This document shows positions 57,437 to 64,000 of a stretch of 64,000 nt of DNA, one piece after another. Each line of letters starts with the position of its first letter. Position 1 is the stretch's first letter. The position numbers were made by a program, and so were the translations under genes. The notes below the pieces were generated by a model. That model ran no database searches. It saw nothing but the letters and a program-made list of their open reading frames with translations, and was not told the DNA's origin. This DNA is from Arachnopeziza araneosa (Eukaryota > Ascomycota > Leotiomycetes > Helotiales > Arachnopezizaceae): the NCBI GenBank assembly GCA_003988855.1, contig QYAI01000055.1, forward strand, positions 124,001 to 188,000. Direction: 5' to 3'.

Positions 57437-58326
57437 CCAGAGACTGGCTGTCTCCTCATTGAGCGCGCGGGTGGCCTTGGGCGACGGTACAAAAGCCTGT
57501 GCCCGCGGATGGTGATGTTTCGAAACTTCAGAGCGGCTTCCGCAGCGAATCAGCAGGGCGCTCTGCACGCAATCCCCTTCTAGGGCGTTTCGAATCCTCT
57601 GGTGGCACGAGTGCTGGAGCAGACATCGATTGGGGAAGTTTGGCGACCTGATCCTCGCGCGCTTGGTTGAGACCTGGGCTTCTGCAGGCTATTTTCACGC
57701 TGGATAAAGGTGAGGCCAAGGGGGGGGTGGAGCGAATGGGCGGGATGGAGAAGACGGTGCCTGCGTTCCTTACCCACAAATCGGGGAGCGTGCTGGGGGG
57801 AATTGATCCGCCTGAACATGGATGGGCCAGAGGGAGAGCAAAAAAAGCTTTCTGCCCTTGCCCCTGGGCCGTGGCGTTCAACCGAACTTCTGTTCTCGTC
57901 TTGTCCTCCTGTCTTCAGCGAGCGGCCCTTGCTGCGCTGGCCCACTGCGCTCCTTCTTCTCCGTCGTCGTCGTCGTCCGATCTCTTCTTCTGCGTCTTCT
58001 CGTTCTTCTCCACCATCTCTCTTCTCTTCTCTTCTCGCTGCCCAGCATCCAAAGATCGACTGGTCGATACACCCACCTCATCTCCTTTCTTTCTTGAGCC
58101 TGGTTGTTCGAAACATTCATTATCGACAATCCCCACATTCACTCTCCGCGAAACTTAGGAAAACACTCTCTTCATAACACGGCGCGCACCACCACCATAC
58201 TGCCTGGACTTGGGCGCCTCGACTCGACTCGACAGCCATCGCTGAAGGATACATCTTTCTTGGACGCGTCCGTCTTTCCTTTCACCTTGAGCTCATCCGC
58301 CCTGTGCCCTCCTGGCTGCGTCTCTG

Positions 58327-58351
58327 CCACCACCACCACCACCACCACCAC
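58327..58351 (+). repeat. Trinucleotide repeat (CAC)8
   Basis: Eight tandem CAC triplets about 220 bases upstream of the ATG at 58568, probably within the transcript leader of that gene. Confidence 0.85.
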
Positions 58352-58567
58352 TTGTTCCTGCACCCGATCGTCAACCACCATCATCAGCAACATCCAGTCC
58401 CGACGTCTTCCCAAATCGGACTTCTCGGAGCGAAGGAAAAAGGGCAGACGTGTTGATCAGCTGTTCGACCCCACGTTCCACGAAGCCAGTGACCAGTGAC
58501 CGGTCGTCCCACCCCACTTAAAAACAATTTACCCTCCATTTTCGACTTTCTTCCGCATTCAGCAAGA

Positions 58568-59329
58568 ATGTCTCTATCCAGAGCTTTTACCACTAGGAGG
58601 ATGGCGAAGAGTTCGGAGGCTGGCCCTGCTGCGCCGAAGAGGAGTTTAACAACAAAACAGTTTTCCTTCCCCGCAGGAACTATTCGCTACAAGATCTCAG
58701 CGCCCATCGAACTCATCTCCACGACCAATATGCTTTCCTACAATGCTCCAGACATCTACCCGACCAAACCTTCCTCAATCTCTTCACAGTCAGGAGATGA
58801 CTCGGATAGATCGCCAACCAGTGTTACCACCCCGTTGACCTCTCCCGATACTTCCTCCATCGAATCCTCCTCGCCTATTTCCCTCGAGCCGAACCACCTT
58901 TCTTGCTACTTTGGTGCACCAGCTTCCGGTGACGAAGCTCCTACCATTCCAAGAAGAGCTCCTTCGCATACCAAGTCAAAGGCTTCGGTAGAAAACTTCT
59001 TGGCCCGGAAGCATAGCTCTAACGTCTCAAAGACGCTGTCGAGAAAGACGAGCACATCGACCGCTCGATCTTCTATCAACATGTTCGCCGCACATGTCGA
59101 GACAGTAGAACAACATCCATTCGGAAACGAGCTCGCACAAGTCTCTGAGATTGCGGAAGAGTATGGCATCAGCAAGGAGACGTTAGCTGTCGTCGATGAG
59201 GAAGAACAAGAGTTAGTCTCGAGAGGATTATTCAAGTTCCGTGCAGAGGACTACATCAGCGAAATTCACGGTCTATTCCTAAGTGCCTTTGGCGAGTCGA
59301 AGCCATCGATGAGAACTATGTGGATATAA
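58568..59329 (+). CDS. Conserved-looking hypothetical protein (253 aa)
   Basis: Single-exon frame of 253 residues from the first ATG (MSLSRAFTTRRMAKSSEAG); upstream in-frame sequence has only a GTG. The basic Arg-rich N-terminus is followed by KQFSFPAGTIRYKISAPIEL, a long Ser/Thr/Pro-rich segment (about residues 60-125), a Lys/Ser-rich segment (SVENFLARKHSS), and an ordered C-terminus with ELAQVSEIAEEYGISKETLA and a Glu-rich turn followed by LFKFRAEDYISEIHGLF. I do not recognise a named domain. Base composition and codon usage resemble the surrounding real genes, and the 5' leader is promoter-like, so I believe the gene is real. Confidence 0.72.
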   Translation: MSLSRAFTTRRMAKSSEAGPAAPKRSLTTKQFSFPAGTIRYKISAPIELISTTNMLSYNAPDIYPTKPSSISSQSGDDSDRSPTSVTTPLTSPDTSSIESSSPISLEPNHLSCYFGAPASGDEAPTIPRRAPSHTKSKASVENFLARKHSSNVSKTLSRKTSTSTARSSINMFAAHVETVEQHPFGNELAQVSEIAEEYGISKETLAVVDEEEQELVSRGLFKFRAEDYISEIHGLFLSAFGESKPSMRTMWI

Positions 59330-61255
59330 AGATGGACTGGCTCCAAGACCACACCCATACGACTACATATCGGTTTCCTTTCGTTGTACATATTTTACCA
59401 CGATCCTTCGATCACTTTCTTACACTCCTTTACGAAACTTTACGACATGCTCCCCTTTTGTCTCTGGGGAAAAGCTTATGGAGTTACATGGTTGGAAGGT
59501 TAACCGAGGGATTTTGATTATTGGGAGTTTTCTTAGAAGATTCTGCCATACACTCTTTTCGGCCACAGCGGTGGCATCTATGCTCTCTACAGCACTATTG
59601 ATGGACAGAGGAAGCGGACAGGGTCGTGGGGTAATAAGAACACGGCATGAATCTTGTAAAGTACCAACAGAGAGAAACCATGAATCTGAACAAACAGCCG
59701 ACCCACCCACCCAAATTGTGAAAATGTAACCTTCCAAATCAAACCGAACACGCCAACCGCGACCAAAATTAGCGAAGACCCCCTCCACTCATAAACATGA
59801 TACACCATGCCGCCGTTCTCACCAGCACCGCCCCAATGGTCAATCTCGCAAGAAAATGAAATGTGTTTCGACTTGACTAAGATAAGAAACAGATTTAGGA
59901 TCTTATCGTGAATACTCTAGCATGTATTCGTCATAGTGATCTGCTCAATGGAGATTGCTCAAACGGGAAACGTCTGATCGCTCAAGTCCTCGCTCGTATC
60001 ACGTGCTAGCCATTATCGGCAAGACTCGGAAAATCAATGATGCGGAAGCGGGAAAGTTTCAAACATCGAAAGAATATTATTGAGCAACTTGCCCTGCCAG
60101 GACAGAACCACCTGGCATGCCACGACCCAGCCCGCCCGTAAGCATATCTCCTTACTCCCCATATCCCACCAAGCACCCATTTTCGCAGCAGTCATAAAAT
60201 GATGAGATCCCAAACCCTCTCAATATCTTTAGGAAGAGCCGTCTTAGGCCGGTCTCCACGCAAAGAAATCTGTGTAGCATCGACATATGCAGCAGATGTG
60301 GAGGCGGGTAGTGCTTAGAAATGGGGTTCTGAAACACGCTGCTGCTCCGCGAGATGTTTGCTTGGCGGGTCTTGATCAAGAAAGAAGAATTGCGGCTGAT
60401 ACGAGATGTAGATTTTGCTCCTCCTTGGACCCTGTAGAGGATGAAGAGAGGGAATTCGATAGCGTCGAGACGAGGAACCCACCGAGGTCTCACATTGAGC
60501 ATCTGGAGATCTCGAACCGATGCAAACATGTTCTGTGGGACACTGCTTCCAACTCTACAGCTGATTCCCTTGCGCACTTTGCAAGCTTACGACCCTGAAA
60601 AAGACATTTCTTATGCCTGGTTTTATGGGAAGGGACATTGTTTTCTCAAATCTGCCGAAGATCAAAGTGTTCGTTGGTGTCTCTCTTCTATAGTTAGGGG
60701 GCGCTGCATCATCTCCCGACGGTGTTTTGGGCGTGCGGAGAGAAAATCAAACGAAGCCCGTTCTGATACTGGCGTAGAATGACATTCGCTTCTTATCTTT
60801 CTCAGCGGTGCTCGTCAAGTGCGAGCTGTAGAAAACTTCCCAAGTCACTTTTACAAAGATTTTTTCTGCCAAGAGAACGCCAGCAAGGTCTTTTCGGATC
60901 TCTGCAGTGCTTGACCATCACATGAGAATAGAAGTCGACATTTGTGAAAAGGCTCATAGCCTAGCTTCAAAACGTAGCGTTTGTTCAGATAATTTTATAC
61001 TTCAGAGATGTGTTCGAAAATAGTTGCTATTGGCGCTCTCTGTACTTCTCTGTTAATCTGATATACTGAACATTTGTCTTGCACGCTGTATTGCGCTATT
61101 CTGAACACCGTTTTGAGCACCAATCTCCTTACACAATTGACGTAAATGTTACTTTGTCCGCAGTCACTGCATTCCATCACTCTCATTTGGTAGCAGAGTC
61201 TATCTCCAATTCTTTTAAATATCAAAAAAAGCTACAGCCTACGGATAGAGGATAC
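59330..61255. other. Long convergent intergenic region
   Basis: About 1.9 kb without a supported gene, between the 253-aa gene and the amino acid permease. Frames at 60152-60577 (minus) and 60441-60782 (plus) overlap each other and have no domains or splice support. Confidence 0.5.
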
Positions 61256-63099
61256 TCAGCAAAAGAACTTGTACGCTTTATACCCTGCCGACCACTCTTT
61301 CCGCTCATCCGCATCCCTATCCTTCTCTGCTTCCCAATCAAAGTCTTCCGCGTTCGTATGTAAATCCATGTCAATAGACCGCACTATTTTTGTCTTCTTA
61401 TATAATTTCCAGCCAGTGAAGAACACTAATATTACCGGGACGGCAAGAAATTTCTCAAAGAAATGCTGTGTTTGATTCACATGACCGTAATCCACTGGCC
61501 AAATCCCAACCCAAAATTGAGCAATCACAACAAGAAAATTGGAAACCAGCCCAGCCCAGGCACCCACAAGACCAACGGTAGATCTGAATGGTAGTTCCTT
61601 GAGACTGTGACCTGCCTTTAACCAGCCACGGCGGAAGCGGATGTATGCAAGGTTGATGGATCCCCAAGTGAAGATTGAAGACAATCCGGAGATGGCAAGC
61701 ATCCAACGCAAGACTACTTGCTGAGCTTTTGCATCGGCGGTATACCCAAGGAGCCCAACGGTAAAAGCAACCAACATCGCTCCCATCGGACGGCCTCTTT
61801 GGTCGATGTAACCTAGGAATTTTGGAGCTTGGCCCTGTTCTGCTAAGGCCAGGAGCACCCTTGATGATCCAAACACGGAAGCGTTGGCGACAGACAGTAT
61901 CGCGAGGAGGATGACAGCGTTGAAGACAGAATCCAAGCCTCGCACGCCTGAATCTCGGATTGCGATGACAAATGGAGACATGGCGACGCTTCCACCACTG
62001 CCCTGTTTAAGGAGTCGAGCATCGTTAGAGGGTACCAGGAGTCCTATTATTATAACGGAAGTAACGTAAAATAGTAGGATGCGCCAAAAGACTTGCTTGA
62101 TTGCTGACGCCATTTTTTTGCGTGGATTTGGGCATTCAGCTACTGCAAGGCCAACAAGTTCGGTGCCTGCAAAGGAGAACGCAGCAATAACGAAGTCATT
62201 GCAGAGTCCTTTGAAACCGTTGTTAAAAGCTCCTGGAATTTCCCAGTACTTTCCGCCGATATAAGTAGATACCGGGCCGGCTCCAGAGTTCACGACGAGG
62301 CCGAAAATACTTCAAGCGTATTAGCCTTCTACAGAAGCTCACAAGAGGAAGACGGCTTACATGAAACCAACGACTGCAATAACTTTGATACTCGAGAGCC
62401 AGAATTCCGCTTCACCGTATGCTTGCACACCATATAAGTTAAGCATCACGATAACGAAGAGAAAACCAGTGACAAATATGGCATGATCGTATTTTCCACT
62501 GGTATCCCAGAAGTTTATGGTTATTGATGCAGCGATGATCTCCAAAGGAAGAACCACGAGCCATTGCAAGGCATAATTCTATTTGCGTTAGCAGCAGCCG
62601 GGAAGGGTAGACAATTACTTACCCATCCCATTGCAAATCCCCAGGCGGGATCAATGAATCGGCTTGAGTAGATTGCGAATGAACCAGAGACAGGAAACTT
62701 GCAGACCAACTCTCCAAGACTTTGAGTTGTGCAATACAGGTTTATGCCGATTAAGAGGAATGAGATGAGCAACGACGCTGGTCCTCCCATAGACAAAGCC
62801 GCACCGGATCCAATAAAAAGGCCAGTTCCTAAAATGTATCAGCGTACTGCCGGGGTAAATGGGCAACACCGCTGACCAATTGATCCACCAATGGCGATCA
62901 TTTTGACATGACGAGATCGTAATTTTTGCTCCAAGACTCGAGCTTGCGGATCAGGATTCCGCCTGAAGCTCTCGACGACACGACCAACCATGCTCTTTTC
63001 TTGTTCGACGGGGGGCTTAGATGGGGACTGGTTGCTACTTAGGGATTCCCTCGAGTGTTCTTTGACTGGACCCATCTCTATGTCGTTTGTTTGAGACAT
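61256..63099 (-). CDS. Amino acid permease (yeast-type AAT/APC family)
   Basis: Proton-coupled plasma-membrane amino acid transporter of 566 residues in four exons: 62877-63099, 62623-62828, 62361-62578 and 61256-62309, all phase-consistent. About twelve hydrophobic segments are visible. Signatures are VKMIAIGGSIGTGLFIGSG across the first intron, FPVSGSFAIYSSRFIDPAWG, FAMGWNYALQWLVVLPLEII, and FAGTELVGLAVAECPNPRKK, the conserved permease block. The N-terminus (about 70 residues) and C-terminus are polar and cytosolic, and the latter ends in YKAYKFFC, a Phe-Phe-Cys end like that of yeast general amino acid permeases. Substrate specificity cannot be assigned from sequence. Confidence 0.94.
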
Positions 63100-63408
63100 C
63101 TTGTAGGGTCATATAGTATAAGTGGAATAATTGAAGGGGCAGAAGATATAAGAAAGTGACAAGAGGATTTGAGGACGTCAGATTCGATGATGTGACAATT
63201 CGTGGAGAAAGAAGAGGAACTGGGGAGAAAGCCATACAATATATAGAGAGGTCTCTTAGCAAAGTCCTAGAGGGCGTACAAGGACCGAGGCTGTTTGAGT
63301 TAATCGTCATCGTCATCGGCATCGTAATTTGTTGAGGGCTTGGTGCTGGTGATGTTGGGTTAGGTTGCTAGCCATCTCAAAGTCGAGGTCCTTGAGTAGT
63401 CGACAACC
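63100..63408. other. Promoter region of the amino acid permease
   Basis: About 300 bases upstream of the permease ATG, with AT-rich sequence near the start and a CATCGTCATCGTCATCGGCAT run at 63305-63325. No gene is supported. Confidence 0.5.
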
Positions 63409-63912
63409 TTAAATCAGGTACCTCATCCCTTCGCTGTGCCTGACTTCGCTCAACAGCGCTAGTACCATAGCCTGGAGATACTTGATCCATTCCACATTGT
63501 TAGCCGCTGGTAAAGAAAGCCCAGTGATTCTTTCATCTTCTAAGAGAACCGCTACACCAAGCTTCGTTAAAACGGTGGATGAAAGAGGTGAGCCACCACT
63601 TGAGCGTTGCGCTCTTGGGGGAGGCCGTTCTCCTCGACTTTTCCGGCGGATGAAGAAAATTTTGGCTCCCGGCCACAATAGTTGGTGCTCGAAAAAGTCC
63701 AAGTGGGCCCGCTTGTGGCAGCCATATATCACTTGAGCCTCATGTTCCGCGGCACTATATAGGTACGCCATCAAAATCAGATGATCACAGCCATTCGGCC
63801 AATCTCCTTGCCAAGTGACCGTAGCGTGAGCGTCCGGCAGTTTCGAGGCTTCGAAGTCCTGCATAAGAATTGTGGTGCAAGTCCCGCAAAAGTCCAGACT
63901 AGACGCTACCAA
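63409..63912 (-). CDS. Possible 3' exon of an unidentified gene entering from the right edge
   Basis: An open frame of 167 codons without an ATG at its start; the first in-frame ATG is at 63864. Just upstream, on the minus strand, lie good intron signals: a TGACTAACC branch point near 63930 and a TAG acceptor at about 63912, with a GTATGC donor candidate near 63970. That suggests the frame is a downstream exon, but the phases of the visible upstream segment and this frame do not match. The frame contains HLDFFEHQLLWPGAKIFFI and ends SEVRHSEGMRYLI. I recognise no family, and the gene is incomplete in this window. Confidence 0.3.
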   Translation of the reverse strand: MVASSLDFCGTCTTILMQDFEASKLPDAHATVTWQGDWPNGCDHLILMAYLYSAAEHEAQVIYGCHKRAHLDFFEHQLLWPGAKIFFIRRKSRGERPPPRAQRSSGGSPLSSTVLTKLGVAVLLEDERITGLSLPAANNVEWIKYLQAMVLALLSEVRHSEGMRYLI

Positions 63913-64000
63913 GGGTTAGTCATATACTTCTCCAAGACCAGATTATCCAGACCTTCGAGGGAAGCATACCGAGAGCAACTTTAGCCTACCCAAGTTGTAC

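Larger units (their letters stand above)
56759..58567. other. Intergenic region with simple repeats and a long leader
   Basis: About 1.8 kb without a supported gene. It contains a six-copy GCTT repeat (about 57412-57436) and a (CAC)8 tract at about 58327-58351. The final 600 bases are pyrimidine-rich, which suggests a long 5' leader for the gene at 58568. Confidence 0.5.

Noticed and set aside
57710..58177. Long overlapping plus-strand frames before the 253-aa gene
   Set aside because: Pyrimidine-rich leader sequence with CGT and CTT repeats; low-complexity Ser/Leu/Arg translations in several frames at once.
60152..60782. Two opposing open frames of about 110-140 codons
   Set aside because: They overlap in antisense, lack domains, and sit in a region without splice or promoter signals that I could recognise.
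1..64000. CRISPR array, phage, insertion sequence or retrotransposon
   Set aside because: I found no regularly spaced repeats, terminal inverted or long terminal repeats, transposase, reverse transcriptase or integrase motifs; the window is eukaryotic.

Overview
This window comes from a filamentous ascomycete nuclear genome (Pezizomycotina; I infer a Leotiomycetes-like lineage from gene style, but the sequence alone does not prove it). The evidence is many short introns (about 50-250 nt) with GTRAGT donors, CTAAC/CTRAY branch points and YAG acceptors, a dispersed 5S rRNA gene, and fungal-type proteins such as Zn2Cys6-type regulators, Mph1, calnexin and fungal amino acid permeases. Genes lie on both strands. 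I re-derived every spliced model by hand and checked its reading phase.

Layout. 0-12 kb: glucose-6-phosphate dehydrogenase, a small proline-rich hypothetical protein, a CBS-domain protein, a decayed and truncated mitochondrial phosphate carrier pseudogene, a DUF3602/Par32-like protein and a BAH-PHD chromatin reader. 12-14 kb: gene-poor, with one divergent 5S rRNA copy. 14-25 kb: a metabolic, accessory-looking block with a zinc-cluster regulator, a DUF1479 oxygenase-like protein, a secreted/membrane histidine phosphatase, and a divergent pair of alcohol acetyltransferase-like protein and branched-chain aminotransferase. 25-39 kb: housekeeping and regulatory genes, namely phosphomannomutase, a WW plus PhoD-like phosphatase protein, Cdc6/Cdc18, a 95-residue coiled-coil protein and a SAM plus HMG-box protein. 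39-46 kb: two consecutive methionine-salvage enzymes (Mri1 and Mde1) flanking calnexin. 46-47.4 kb: an ACR3 arsenite-efflux pseudogene with an internal deletion. 47.9-59.3 kb: Mph1 helicase, Prp16 splicing helicase, Pwp1 ribosome-biogenesis factor and a conserved-looking hypothetical protein. 61-64 kb: an amino acid permease and an uncertain fragment at the right edge.

Functional links. Mri1 and Mde1 catalyse successive steps of 5'-methylthioadenosine recycling. The aminotransferase and acetyltransferase share a 0.6 kb promoter and could act at the two ends of an Ehrlich-type route from branched-chain amino acids to acetate esters. Prp16 and Pwp1 share a 198 bp promoter. The cdc6/18 promoter has a perfect ACGCGT MluI cell-cycle box. 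I saw no phage-like, CRISPR or intact transposon system. The least conventional signals are the two transporter relics, the 5S copy with compensatory stem changes, an aminotransferase tail generated by a GAG/GAA microsatellite, and a histidine phosphatase without the usual HD proton-donor motif.
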